Counted from the stretch's first letter, positions 8,767-17,356 are shown. The stretch is 54,887 nucleotides of DNA from Planococcus koreensis (GCF_004761975.1 NZ_RQII01000037.1:1-54887), one strand, 5' to 3'. Numbers and translations are program-made. Notes: generated from the sequence alone by a model not told the origin.

Positions 8767-10067
8767 TACCGGTATTGGTTTTTGACTAACTCGAGCAGTC
8801 CGGTTTTATTCAAATACGGCTCTGGCGCAAGGAACGTCACGGTGACGACGCCCGGATGGCGGCCGATTTCGATGGCACCGGTGATGGTGGCGCGGTTCAT
8901 GATTTCCGGCACCGATGCGCCGAAAAAGTCAGCGGCGCGCTGCAGGCCGTTTTCTGTGGCGTCGTTCAAGTTCGGACCGGAGCCGATAAAGGATACCGGA
9001 TACGATTCTTCGATCTTGGCAACGTTCCAGTTATCGGCGATTTGCTGCGCCGATTGGCGTTCTTCTGCGGTGAATGGCTTCGCTGTGTAGGGCAGGTCTT
9101 CGACATTCGGCAACAAGATCGGCCCTTGGATGTTCAAGCCCTTCAAGACCTGGACCTGAAGGTGAGCAATGCCGGAAACGTCGGTCGTGTGGCCGGCGAT
9201 TTCGCCGTCGCCTTGCATGGCGTGCATGTCGCCAAGGTAAATGCCGCCGCCCGGAACTTTCACCGGACAGATTAAGATGGCGCCGGTGCGCACGCGGTTG
9301 ACGTCCAAATGGCCGTCCGTGCGGTGTGTTTCCAATTCTTCCTGTGTGCTTGTGTAATCATGCGGTGCGCCGACAAGGAATGAACCGAAATCGCCGGCGT
9401 TATGGGAATCCGGCGTTGGCCGCGATGGCGTCGTGCCAAGCTGGCCGAGGAACGGGCGCATGCGGGCCATGGTGCCGACCAAATCATGCGGCGCAAACGT
9501 CACGACCGGATTTTGGACAGATGCTTCCGGCGTGTTCATGTAAAAGCGCCCGGCTTCTGCAATCGTTTCGGCTGCTCCTTGCGGCAAAGTCAGGCCGACA
9601 TCTCCTTTTTCGCCGAAAAACATCGTGTATCCATTGGTGAAGATAAATGGGGTGGCGTCCGCTCCGCAGTTTTTGCAGCGGATCGCTTCAGGGCCGATGC
9701 CTTTGATGACGGTTTCCGGATTCTTCGTGCCGCATTGCGGACATTTCGCTGCGACAAAGCCATCGCCATCGCATCGATCTGTGAGCATTTGGTCATTGCC
9801 GGAAGCTGTCGCTTGGGAAGTGACTGTGATTGACTGGATACGGATCGCGATAGCATCGCCCGGTTCTGCGCCTTCGACGTAAACCGGCTTGGTCACTTCA
9901 TGGCCGCCTTTGATGCTCGGCGTAATCATCGGCCCCCAACAGCCCGGTGCGGTGTTGGCGATAATCGAGCCGCCGTCTTTCACCGGCCCCAGCATTTCTT
10001 TGTTCGGGTCCAAAATGCCATCGACGAAATGATTGACGAATAAGGTTTCAACTGCCGTTTTGTTCAC
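8766..10067 (-). CDS. acetamidase/formamidase family protein with zinc-ribbon insert
   Basis: A 433-residue amidase of the FmdA/AmdA family, hydrolysing short amides to ammonia and acid in the cytoplasm. Family parts seen are GPVKDGGSIIANTAPGCWGP, GGHEVTKPVYVEGAEPGD, LGDMHAMQGDGEIAGHTTDV and the late VTVTFLAPEPYL. Residues 109-134 hold CPQC-x18-CKNC, a zinc-ribbon-like pair of knuckles not expected in the shortest family members. The start ATG has TAGGAGGAAT upstream on the minus strand. Single gene, convergent with nadX. Confidence 0.85.
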   Translation of the reverse strand: MNKTAVETLFVNHFVDGILDPNKEMLGPVKDGGSIIANTAPGCWGPMITPSIKGGHEVTKPVYVEGAEPGDAIAIRIQSITVTSQATASGNDQMLTDRCDGDGFVAAKCPQCGTKNPETVIKGIGPEAIRCKNCGADATPFIFTNGYTMFFGEKGDVGLTLPQGAAETIAEAGRFYMNTPEASVQNPVVTFAPHDLVGTMARMRPFLGQLGTTPSRPTPDSHNAGDFGSFLVGAPHDYTSTQEELETHRTDGHLDVNRVRTGAILICPVKVPGGGIYLGDMHAMQGDGEIAGHTTDVSGIAHLQVQVLKGLNIQGPILLPNVEDLPYTAKPFTAEERQSAQQIADNWNVAKIEESYPVSFIGSGPNLNDATENGLQRAADFFGASVPEIMNRATITGAIEIGRHPGVVTVTFLAPEPYLNKTGLLELVKNQYR

Positions 10068-10336
10068 GTTATTCCTCCTAAATTTTTATTTGTCAGACTA
10101 ATCAAATTATATCGCTTGCAGAAGCCATTCACAATTGTCTGGCTCTACGCGTGGCATCAAAGTATTTAGTAGGTCGAAATATTTAGTTGGCTCTGTATCT
10201 ATTGATATAAGAAAAATCAGTAAAAATAATCCAAATTATTACTTAAGAACTGAATATTCTAAAAATATTTACTATTATTTCTTTTATTGCTAAGCTGTTT
10301 TTGGGTATATAAAAATCTTATCGAGGAGTGGATATT

Positions 10337-11533
10337 TTGAAGAGAAGATGGGCGAGTACAGTCGGAGTTTTGGGTTTGTGCACCGCGTTGGCAATGCCGG
10401 TTTATGCAGTCGAAAACAATACGAAAACGGCGGAGCATCATCATGACAATGCCATTTCCGGATTTATCGATTACCAGGAGCTGCAGAAAAGCTTGAAGCA
10501 AATCGAAGCCAACAGCAAAGGCGTTGTGCAAGTGGATGTAGCCGGGCAATCGCATGAAGGCTTGGATATCTACACCGCGAGAGTGGGCACCGGGGACAAG
10601 GTCCTGCTGGTGCAAAGTGAAATCCATGGCAATGAAAAAACAGGAACCGTCGCGATTTTGAATTTATTGAAGACTTTATCCAATAACTCGAAAGCGTCGC
10701 AGCAGATCCGCGAAGAAGTGACGGTCGTCTTCATGCCGATGATGAACCCGGATGCGTCGGAAGCGGACAAGCGCCGCAACAGCCTGACGTGGAGCGAAGT
10801 GGTGGAAAGCTACCCGCAATTATCGGGCGCCACGCCTTCTTGGAACTACCTGGACCGCGGCATCAGCCAAAGCTACGATTACGGCGCGAATCCTGGATTT
10901 GACGTAAACCGCGACTTCAATCCGGATCTGGATTATGTGCCGGAAGCGCAGGACTTCCCGGGAGCATCCGATGAGCCAGGCTGGTTCATCACACCGGAAG
11001 CGCAAACTTCCCGCGACGTCTATAAATCCTTGCAGGATGAGTTCGGCACTGTCGATGTCTTCGTCGACTTGCATCACCAAGGCTTGTACTATGTCGATGG
11101 CACGAACGATCCGGTGACCTTGTCATTGTCAGCGCAATTCGTTCCGGACCCAAGCACGCCTGAAGGAGCGGATTACGCGGAGTACGCAGATAACTATAAC
11201 TACGATTTCTCGCGCCAGTTGAATTTATTGGCATACAATGAACTTCAGTCGTACGGCGAATCGAAATTCACCAACATCTCGCTGTATTCGCAAGGGCTCG
11301 ACCTTCCTGGGACAGCACTTGGCAGCTACGCGTTGAACGGCAGCGGCACGGTCCTGTTTGAAGTAAGAGGGCAGACGCAGAGCCTCGGGCAAAAAGAAAA
11401 AGGGCAATTGGTCAAATCGGTTGAACGCGGACTTTCCGGAATCATCGAAGGCGTCTCTGACGGTTCGGTCGAAGAATTAAATCCGGAAGCGTACGAGGAC
11501 ATCCCGCTTACAGCTTACCGCCCGGCGTTTTGA
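10337..11533 (+). CDS. secreted M14-family zinc carboxypeptidase
   Basis: A 398-residue exported metallopeptidase. A basic N-terminus MKRRW is followed by a hydrophobic signal core and a probable cleavage after VYA. Zinc ligands are the His and Glu of SEIHGNEKTGT and the His of VDLHHQGLYYVDG. Substrate-binding MMNPDASEADKRRN and the catalytic-Glu region LFEVRGQTQ are present. The TTG at 10337 is preferred over the GTG at 10328, since GAGGAG (10323-10328) overlaps that GTG but sits 8 bases before the TTG. It probably trims extracellular peptides. Confidence 0.85.
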   Translation: MKRRWASTVGVLGLCTALAMPVYAVENNTKTAEHHHDNAISGFIDYQELQKSLKQIEANSKGVVQVDVAGQSHEGLDIYTARVGTGDKVLLVQSEIHGNEKTGTVAILNLLKTLSNNSKASQQIREEVTVVFMPMMNPDASEADKRRNSLTWSEVVESYPQLSGATPSWNYLDRGISQSYDYGANPGFDVNRDFNPDLDYVPEAQDFPGASDEPGWFITPEAQTSRDVYKSLQDEFGTVDVFVDLHHQGLYYVDGTNDPVTLSLSAQFVPDPSTPEGADYAEYADNYNYDFSRQLNLLAYNELQSYGESKFTNISLYSQGLDLPGTALGSYALNGSGTVLFEVRGQTQSLGQKEKGQLVKSVERGLSGIIEGVSDGSVEELNPEAYEDIPLTAYRPAF

Positions 11534-11581
11534 TGAAGTGTTGGTAGAACCGCTTCGGGCGAAATCTATCGACGCTTATGT

Positions 11582-11656
11582 GATGGCGCAAGTAACTGTT
11601 TAGTTGCCGCAAGTGACCACAGAATGCTGCAAGTAAATTCGATATGACGCAAGTGA
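11582..11656. repeat. four short direct repeats of GCAAGTRA, 20-21 bp period
   Basis: GCAAGTAA, GCAAGTGA, GCAAGTAA and GCAAGTGA begin at 11588, 11609, 11629 and 11649, each preceded by a TG(G/C/T)C-like dinucleotide context. The spacing is about two helical turns. No open frame with a start crosses it. The array lies between the carboxypeptidase stop and the shared terminator. Role unknown. Confidence 0.6.
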
Positions 11657-11700
11657 ACCTTCTTTCAAGAGGCAAGCGTTGCGAAATATATAGAAGAAAA

Positions 11701-11750
11701 ACAGCACAAAGCGGATTGCATCCCCCTGCAATCCGCTTTGTGCTGTTTTA
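11701..11750. terminator. strong bidirectional terminator
   Basis: A perfect 20-bp stem (11701-11720 with 11727-11746) and 6-nt loop, between the convergent carboxypeptidase and hxlR genes. A and T runs flank it. Confidence 0.9.
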
Positions 11751-12110
11751 TGCATTTTTCTTGCTGTCGATTTCCGTGTCCAAGTTTTGCTTCATGTAAT
11801 CCTTGCCCCATTCGTACATCGAGTCCAGAATCGGGATCAGGCTACGGCCTTGGTCGGTCAGCGAGTATTCCACTTTCGGCGGGACGACCGGATAGACTTC
11901 GCGGTGCACGATCAAATGCTCTTCGAGTTCGCGCAATTGCGTCACGAGCATGCGCTGGGTGATGCCCGGCATGAGGTTTTTCAATTCGCCGAAGCGTTTG
12001 GTGCCTTCTTTGCCCAAATGCCACAAAATCAGCATTTTCCACTTGCCGCCGATGATCGAAAGCGTCAGTTCTTTTTCACAATTAAAGCTTTTTTCTCCCA
12101 GATTGGGCAT
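11748..12110 (-). CDS. hxlR: HxlR-family transcriptional regulator
   Basis: A 120-residue MarR-like winged-helix protein. It starts [15 protein letters not shown], with the family Cys near the N-terminus, followed by [14 protein letters not shown], the recognition-helix region [16 protein letters not shown] and wing [13 protein letters not shown]. The start is the ATG at 12110, preceded by AGGAAGG, not the earlier ATG at 12167. It overlaps the end of the upstream HAD gene by 29 bases, so the two are co-transcribed. Two genes upstream lie hxlB and hxlA, the targets of HxlR in Bacillus subtilis, where it activates hxlAB in response to formaldehyde. The symbol rests on this context. Confidence 0.8.
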   Translation of the reverse strand: MPNLGEKSFNCEKELTLSIIGGKWKMLILWHLGKEGTKRFGELKNLMPGITQRMLVTQLRELEEHLIVHREVYPVVPPKVEYSLTDQGRSLIPILDSMYEWGKDYMKQNLDTEIDSKKNA

Positions 12111-12924
12111 GTTCTTCGCTTCCTTCCTGCGGTTCGAGAATGAATTTATCAATCGCGTGGCGCACACCTTCGTCGTTATTGGACAGTGAGGTGTAATCCG
12201 CTATGTCTTTCACTGCCTGAACGGCGTTGCCCATGGCGATGCCGAAACCGGCCTGTTTCAGCAATTCGGAGTCGTTGTGGTTATCGCCGATGCCGATGAT
12301 TTCCGAGCGGTCGATGCCGAGCGCATTCGCCAAAAATAACAACGCGCTGCCTTTATTTGCCTCGGGATGGGTCACTTCGAGGTAGTTCTTTTTGGATTTC
12401 GCAATATAAGCGGATTCGCCGAACAATGCCTCCAATTCCTGCTGCAGGGGATCGAGCACATGCGGTTCGTCGATAAACAGCAGTTTCGTAAAGCCATTTT
12501 GCGCGAGCCCGATCAAGTCCGGTTCTACGGCATAAGGTACTTGGACGGCTTCGGCGTAAGCAACGAGCTTGTCCGTTTCCGCAGCGCCGTACAAAATGTC
12601 GTCCTGGTAGACTTGCAGGTGGATGTCTCGTTCGAAGGCAAGCTCGACCAGCTTTTGCGAGATGGAAGAGGATACAGCGCGTTCATATAAGACGTCCGCT
12701 GCACCAACGGATTTGATCATCGCTCCTTGGTAAGTGATGAGCGGGGCATCGATCCCCACTTGCTGGGCGATGAGCTTGGCGGAAGAAAACATCCGTCCGG
12801 TCGCAATCGTCACGACCGTGCCCATTTCAATCGCTTGCTGGATAGCGGTTATCGTATTCGGGGAAATTGTCAGCTCGTCTGTCAGCAGCGTGCCGTCGAG
12901 GTCGATCGCAATCATTTTATACAT
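12082..12924 (-). CDS. Cof-type HAD-IIB sugar-phosphate phosphatase
   Basis: A 280-residue haloacid-dehalogenase-superfamily phosphatase. Motif I is [10 protein letters not shown] with the nucleophile Asp, motif II ATGR, motif III Lys in EANKGSAL, motif [15 protein letters not shown]. The cap matches type IIB. Such enzymes act on sugar phosphates or FMN in the cytoplasm; substrate unknown. Its position between hxlAB and hxlR could suggest a link to hexulose phosphates, but a terminator separates it from hxlB. Its 3' end overlaps hxlR by 29 bases. Confidence 0.87.
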   Translation of the reverse strand: MYKMIAIDLDGTLLTDELTISPNTITAIQQAIEMGTVVTIATGRMFSSAKLIAQQVGIDAPLITYQGAMIKSVGAADVLYERAVSSSISQKLVELAFERDIHLQVYQDDILYGAAETDKLVAYAEAVQVPYAVEPDLIGLAQNGFTKLLFIDEPHVLDPLQQELEALFGESAYIAKSKKNYLEVTHPEANKGSALLFLANALGIDRSEIIGIGDNHNDSELLKQAGFGIAMGNAVQAVKDIADYTSLSNNDEGVRHAIDKFILEPQEGSEEHAQSGRKKL

Positions 12925-13031
12925 AGGGTTCGCTCCTTGAATTTCTTTTTATGGATCTTAGCAATACACTCACTTTTGCACGTCAGGCATCCGGCTGTCC
13001 AGTGAAGCGGACTGAAATCCCCGCAAAATAA

Positions 13032-13071
13032 AATAAGCCGGGGCCTCTATCAAAGCAGACTCCGGCTTATT
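13032..13071 (-). terminator. terminator of hxlAB
   Basis: AATAAGCCGG pairs with CCGGCTTATT across a loop of about 20 bases. In minus-strand reading it follows the hxlB stop and is followed by T-rich sequence. Confidence 0.8.
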
Positions 13072-13076
13072 CGCTT

Positions 13077-13631
13077 TTATTCTAAATTGGCGTGCCTGCC
13101 GTACATCTTGTCGGACTCCAGCCCTTTGTTCTCCATAAAGCGAAGAATCAACGCATCGTAGAAAACGAGCAGCGATTGCTCGAACAGCGAGCCCATCGGC
13201 TGGATGGACTTGCCGCTTTTGCCGTCCGCTTTCGCTTGTGCAGGGATGGTGATGGCGATGTCAGCGAGCCCGCCAATCGTCGATTCCGGATTGGTGGTAA
13301 TGGCCGCGACCGTCGCACCGATCGACTTCGCTTTCTGCGTCATTGCGGCCAGGCTTTGGGTTTCGCCGGAACCGGAGCCGACAATGAACAGATCGTCCGC
13401 TTCCAAATTCGGCGTCACCGTTTCGCCCACCACATACGCATCAAGCCCCATGTGCATCATGCGCATGACGAAAGATTTGGCCATGAAGCCCGAGCGGCCG
13501 CCGCCTGCGACAAAGATTTTCTTTGCCTGCAGCATGTCAGCCGCCAGCTTTTCGGCTTCCCGGTCATCGATGAGCGAGAGCGTCCGTTGGAGTTCAGCCA
13601 GTATTTCTTCTGTGAAAGCTGTGGTGTTCAT
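13077..13631 (-). CDS. hxlB: 6-phospho-3-hexuloisomerase
   Basis: A 184-residue SIS-domain isomerase converting D-arabino-3-hexulose 6-phosphate to fructose 6-phosphate, the second step of the ribulose monophosphate pathway. The SIS signature FVAGGGRSGFMAKSFVMRM is followed by GSGSGETQSL and the C-terminal PMGSLFEQSLLVFYDA with the probable catalytic Glu. Length matches the family. It begins one base after the hxlA stop, so the pair is one transcript. Role: fixation and detoxification of formaldehyde. Confidence 0.93.
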   Translation of the reverse strand: MNTTAFTEEILAELQRTLSLIDDREAEKLAADMLQAKKIFVAGGGRSGFMAKSFVMRMMHMGLDAYVVGETVTPNLEADDLFIVGSGSGETQSLAAMTQKAKSIGATVAAITTNPESTIGGLADIAITIPAQAKADGKSGKSIQPMGSLFEQSLLVFYDALILRFMENKGLESDKMYGRHANLE

Positions 13632-13632
13632 G

Positions 13633-14274
13633 TTAGACAGTTACGCTTTCTTTCATCATCTCTTGAATTTTCTTCGCTTCTGCGCCTTTGTCATCTTTGC
13701 TCGTGATGCCGCCGCCGACGATGATCAAGTCAGGCTGTGCTTTGATGACTTCTGGCAATGTTTCCAATTTGATGCCGCCCGCAATCGCGACGCGTGCGTT
13801 TTTCACGACGCTTTTAATAGTACGCAAGTCTTCGAATGAGTCTTTGCCTTCTGCCTGCAAATCGTAGCCTGTGTGGACGCAGATGTAATCAGCGCCAAGC
13901 TGGTCAAGTTCTGCAGCACGCGTCTTGATGTCTTTGACCGCAATCATGTCGACCAGGATTTTCTTGCCTTGTTTTTTCGCTTCTTCGACTGCGCCTTTGA
14001 TCGACGAATCTTCTGCTTGTGCAAGGATCGTAATGATGTCCGCGCCTGCAGCTGAAGCATTCGATACTTCATAAGCGGCAGCATCCATGATTTTCACGTC
14101 TGCCAAAACTTCCAGGTTCGGGAAAGCTTCTTTGATCGCCGTAACAGCTTTCAATCCTTCTTTGTTGATGACCGGCGTGCCGATTTCAACGATATCAATA
14201 AATGCCTCTACTTCTTTCACCAATTCGATGGCTTGTGGAATGTCTACTAAGTCTAAAGCTAATTGTAATTTCAT
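13633..14274 (-). CDS. hxlA: 3-hexulose-6-phosphate synthase
   Basis: A 213-residue TIM-barrel aldolase that condenses formaldehyde with ribulose 5-phosphate. It starts MKLQLALDLVD, with the family Asp in ALD, and carries the metal/active-site motif VLADVKIMDAAAYE. A phosphate-binding end VAGGIKL and IIVGGGITS follows. The ATG at 14274 is chosen over the one at 14331 because GAGGAGA sits just upstream and the family starts there. It is first in the hxlAB operon. Confidence 0.94.
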   Translation of the reverse strand: MKLQLALDLVDIPQAIELVKEVEAFIDIVEIGTPVINKEGLKAVTAIKEAFPNLEVLADVKIMDAAAYEVSNASAAGADIITILAQAEDSSIKGAVEEAKKQGKKILVDMIAVKDIKTRAAELDQLGADYICVHTGYDLQAEGKDSFEDLRTIKSVVKNARVAIAGGIKLETLPEVIKAQPDLIIVGGGITSKDDKGAEAKKIQEMMKESVTV

Positions 14275-14363
14275 ATATGTGTATCTCCTCGTATTCTTAT
14301 TTTGGCTCACGCTCAGTGTAAGCCCAAGCATCCCTTTTGTGAAGTACGCACTTTAAAATCACA

Positions 14364-14412
14364 TACTGATAAAAAGTATACTATCAGTGTTCATGCGATT
14401 TGAATTTCGAAT
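14364..14412 (-). promoter_or_regulatory. hxlA promoter with embedded inverted repeat
   Basis: On the minus strand TTCAAA, an 18-base spacer and TATACT form a plausible sigma-A promoter, about 100 bases upstream of the hxlA start. The -10 lies inside a perfect inverted repeat, ACTGATA (14365-14371) and TATCAGT (14382-14388), with a 10-base centre. It is a candidate operator. HxlR binding is inference from context. Confidence 0.5.
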
Positions 14413-14510
14413 AGACGAAAGGCGCTTTTCATTTTATTAGCTTAATGTTTTTTGAAAAGCTCAAATCAATCATTTACAATAAAGAGAAAATGACTGGATG
14501 GAGTGAAGTG

Positions 14511-16046
14511 ATGATTTACGAATTCAAGGTGCAGTTAAAAAACACGCAGCCGCCAGTATGGCGAACACTGCAAGTGGATAGCGGAATGACGTTTTTTGAA
14601 TTTCATCAAGTTCTCCAAGCTGCTTTCGAGTGGGAAGACAGCCATTTGCATGTGTTCAACATTTTGAAAACGAATGGCAGGAAATCACAGTGGGTTGAAA
14701 TTAGTCCGGATTACTCGGAATTCGGGTTTTCCAATGAAAATGCGCGGGATGAAGAAGACGAATTATTGAGCGATTGGTTTGTTGTTGAGAAAGATCACGG
14801 CCTTTACACATATGATTTTGGAGCAGATTGGGAACATGACATTGTGCTGCTGCAAATTCTTGCTCCGTCTGCGGACCTTGCCTATCCGCGTTGTGTGGAG
14901 GCTGCCGGATGGGCGCCGGAAGAAGACGGTATCGGGATGGAAATGGCAACAGAAGCCGTTTCGCCAAAAATCGTCGCAACGGAAGTGAATAATGCGTTAA
15001 AGCCATGGGTGCAGTCCGTTGAAGCCGATAATGGAGAAAACAATGTCTGGAAGCATTTATTGAACAAATCCAAAGAACTGAATGCATTAAAGCCGTGGGA
15101 AGTTATGGACGATGATGAAATTTTCATGGTGCTTGACCCGGTAAGCCAAGAGCGGTTGTTTGTCAGCGTGCTTGGTGGTGCCGGCCGGGAATTCGGCTTA
15201 GCGGTTTACATCGGGGAAGCCGGGCTGAGAAGCTTGCAGCTTGTTGTGGAACAGGTGAAGCCTTTGATGGAAGTGGTTTTTATCCAAAGGAGCCTGCTAT
15301 TGTCTTTTGTGGACAGGGATGAATTGGAACAGGACGATTACGCTTTTTTGAAGGCGCACGGTTTGTCATTCAGAGGCAAGAAGCAATGGCCGGAATTCCG
15401 CAGTATGGTGCCGGGCAGCTATCCATGGGCGATTGATGGAGAAGAAGCCCGGATGTTGGCATTGGCAATCGAACAGACTGAAAAGGTTTTTCAACTGGTT
15501 CAGCAAGGGCAAGAGCTGCCGGTGTTTATGGAAGAAGAAGACATGTTTGCACGGATTCACCGAATAAATGATAGCGGGATCACGTGGGAAAATTCACTCG
15601 TTCAGGTTAAAGCTTTATACCCGGGTGAAGAACAGGATCAGCCAGCTGAACAGATGGTTACAGATATTGACCTGCACCGTGCCGGCAAGAAGCCGGTTTT
15701 CGCCGGTGAGATTGAATTCGATTTGTTTTACATCAATATGCCGGTGCAGCCGGCAGCAGGGGAACGCCCTTATTTCCCTTTGATGGCTGCAGCGATCGAC
15801 AGCAGATCAGGAATAGCGCTTTATCAGGACATCTTCGAGAATTGGGGTGCCGATGAAGCGGTGCAGCAAGGTTTATTAGACTTTATCGAAAAGTTTGGAA
15901 AGAGACCGCACACACTGTTGGTAAAGAAAGAAGTCCACCGTTTGCTGGAGCCAATCCTTCCAGCTTTGGCGATTAACGCCAAAGAAGCTGTAAAATTGCC
16001 GGAGATGGAGAATTTGAAAGCATATCTTTCCCAAATGAATTCCTGA
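14511..16046 (+). CDS. pRiA4b ORF-3-like protein with long C-terminal extension
   Basis: A 511-residue protein. The N-terminal part (about 1-170) is a pRiA4b ORF-3 domain: MIYEFKVQLKNTQPPVWRTL, then LHVFNI, YTYDFGADWEHDIVL and YPRCVEAAGWAPEEDG. The rest (about 200-511) is an uncharacterised domain rich in aromatic and acidic residues, seen as an extension in larger relatives. Start ATG 14511 is preferred over 14445 because GGAGTGAAGTG lies just in front and the pRiA4b fold begins here. No function known. The small UPF0158 gene follows after 22 bases and is probably co-transcribed. Confidence 0.8.
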   Translation: MIYEFKVQLKNTQPPVWRTLQVDSGMTFFEFHQVLQAAFEWEDSHLHVFNILKTNGRKSQWVEISPDYSEFGFSNENARDEEDELLSDWFVVEKDHGLYTYDFGADWEHDIVLLQILAPSADLAYPRCVEAAGWAPEEDGIGMEMATEAVSPKIVATEVNNALKPWVQSVEADNGENNVWKHLLNKSKELNALKPWEVMDDDEIFMVLDPVSQERLFVSVLGGAGREFGLAVYIGEAGLRSLQLVVEQVKPLMEVVFIQRSLLLSFVDRDELEQDDYAFLKAHGLSFRGKKQWPEFRSMVPGSYPWAIDGEEARMLALAIEQTEKVFQLVQQGQELPVFMEEEDMFARIHRINDSGITWENSLVQVKALYPGEEQDQPAEQMVTDIDLHRAGKKPVFAGEIEFDLFYINMPVQPAAGERPYFPLMAAAIDSRSGIALYQDIFENWGADEAVQQGLLDFIEKFGKRPHTLLVKKEVHRLLEPILPALAINAKEAVKLPEMENLKAYLSQMNS

Positions 16047-16068
16047 AACTGAATGTGGGGTGAGCTCG

Positions 16069-16476
16069 ATGGCAGTGATCGATGAATTGGCAGATCTGTT
16101 TTTGTATCACAGTGACGATATGCAAGGGGTTTTGAACCGGATCACGGGAGAAATCCTATTCGACGGGGAAGAGGATTTTACGGGAGAACCGGAAATCGAT
16201 TGGGACGTGGAATCGGCTGAACATCTTCTTCTGATTCCGCAACTCACATCGCCTGAAGCTTTTGATATGATGCTATTGTTTGCCAAAGCACAAAAACCGG
16301 CGAACCAGACTCTTTTAATAGAAATTTTAGGTGAGCGAAAACCGTTCAGGCATTTTAAAGACACTGTCCAGGCGTTAAATATTGAACAAAGCTGGTATAA
16401 GTTTGAACAAGCATATGCGAAAGAGAGAATCTCGGAATGGCTGAAGAAAAATGAAATAGAGCTGGACTTGCTCTAA
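16069..16476 (+). CDS. UPF0158 family protein
   Basis: A 135-residue acidic protein. The pattern DELADLFLYHSDDMQGVLNR, then FTGEPEIDWD, FAKAQKP and the closing SWYKFEQAYAKERISEWLKK matches UPF0158, a family of unknown function. ATG 16069 is chosen over GTG 16060, which lies within the GTGGGGTGAG ribosome-binding site. It lies directly behind the pRiA4b-like gene. Confidence 0.8.
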   Translation: MAVIDELADLFLYHSDDMQGVLNRITGEILFDGEEDFTGEPEIDWDVESAEHLLLIPQLTSPEAFDMMLLFAKAQKPANQTLLIEILGERKPFRHFKDTVQALNIEQSWYKFEQAYAKERISEWLKKNEIELDLL

Positions 16477-16520
16477 CTGTTTTGTGATAACGAAAAAATT
16501 CGGGGAAATGCTGAGCATAC

Positions 16521-16577
16521 GCCCCTTCATACAATGCCACTCCAACGAAATCTGCGTTTTTGGAAGGGGCATTTTGT
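16521..16577 (+). terminator. possible terminator
   Basis: GCCCCTTC pairs with GAAGGGGC over a long (about 36-base) interval, then ATTTTGTTTT. Weaker than other terminators here because of its large loop. Confidence 0.45.
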
Positions 16578-16658
16578 TTTATTCATGCTTATAAATTATG
16601 TAGGAATTGCATAGCTCTAATAGAATAAAAGAAAAGTGAAGACTGAACTCGTATAGTT

Positions 16659-16690
16659 CATTTATTGTACGGAATATTGTACAATGAATG
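16659..16690. promoter_or_regulatory. YefM-type operator
   Basis: A 32-bp imperfect palindrome: CATTTATTGTAC, 8 bases, GTACAATGAATG (12-bp arms, one mismatch). It contains TGTACA, the core hexamer known from the Escherichia coli yefM-yoeB operator. It ends 15 bases before the antitoxin start, consistent with autorepression. Confidence 0.7.
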
Positions 16691-16705
16691 GGAGGGAGTG
16701 ATGTT

Positions 16706-16963
16706 ATGGAAGCAATCAATTATTCTACGTTGCGCAACAATCTAAAGGGGTATATGGATAAAGTCACGGATGATTTTGAAACGATTATCGTTACACGGAA
16801 AAACGAAAAAAACGTTGTGATGATTTCTGCTGAGGAATACAATAATTTGATGGAAAATATGCATTTGCTTGGCAATGAAGCGAATCGGAAACATTTGATG
16901 GAATCAAAAAAACAATTAGAAAAAGGCTTAGCAGCTTCACGCACGCTTTTGGAAACTGATTGA
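16706..16963 (+). CDS. yefM: YefM/Phd-family antitoxin
   Basis: An 85-residue antitoxin. It begins MEAINYSTLRNNLKGYMDKV, followed by VTRKNEKNVVMISAEEYNNL, the Phd/YefM DNA-binding fold. The C-terminal tail (residues about 60-85) is the toxin-neutralising part. ATG 16706 is preceded by GGGAGGGAG. Its stop overlaps the toxin start by one base (TGATG), the usual translational coupling. It should repress its own promoter through the palindrome at 16659-16690. Confidence 0.9.
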   Translation: MEAINYSTLRNNLKGYMDKVTDDFETIIVTRKNEKNVVMISAEEYNNLMENMHLLGNEANRKHLMESKKQLEKGLAASRTLLETD

Positions 16964-17220
16964 TGAGCATTGTTTTTACGGAAAAAGCATGGGAAGAATA
17001 TACGGATTGGCAAACAGAAGATAAAAAAACGCTGAAAAGAATTAATTCGTTGATTCAAGACATCCAGCGAAACGGATATGAGGGCATCGGCAAGCCGGAG
17101 CCCTTGCGCTACGATTTAAATGGTTATTGGTCTAGACGGATTAATGAAACGGATCGGCTGGTTTATCGGATTGATGAACAAAACGTTTATATTCTTCAAT
17201 GCAAGTATCATTACAAATAA
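16963..17220 (+). CDS. yoeB: YoeB/Txe-family mRNA endonuclease toxin
   Basis: An 85-residue ribosome-dependent endoribonuclease of the RelE fold. The catalytic residues known in E. coli YoeB fall at the same numbers here: Glu46 (KPEP), Arg65 (ETDRLVY), His83 and Tyr84 (CKYHYK). No damage is visible, so the pair should be functional. The start is ATG 16963, overlapping the antitoxin stop. Confidence 0.93.
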   Translation: MSIVFTEKAWEEYTDWQTEDKKTLKRINSLIQDIQRNGYEGIGKPEPLRYDLNGYWSRRINETDRLVYRIDEQNVYILQCKYHYK

Positions 17221-17356
17221 GGTGTTACTTGTCAGGGAAATGATATTCAATTAAGCACAAAAAAACTCCTTTTTGCGACAAACCCCTTAAATAAGGTTAT
17301 GCTTAGGCCAGTGGAACTGTCCGCTTTAGCGGCAGGAAAACGGAAGGATGATTCAT

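Noticed and set aside
11582-11656. CRISPR array reading of the GCAAGTRA repeats
   Set aside because: Repeats are only about 8 bases, spacers about 12, and no cas genes are present.
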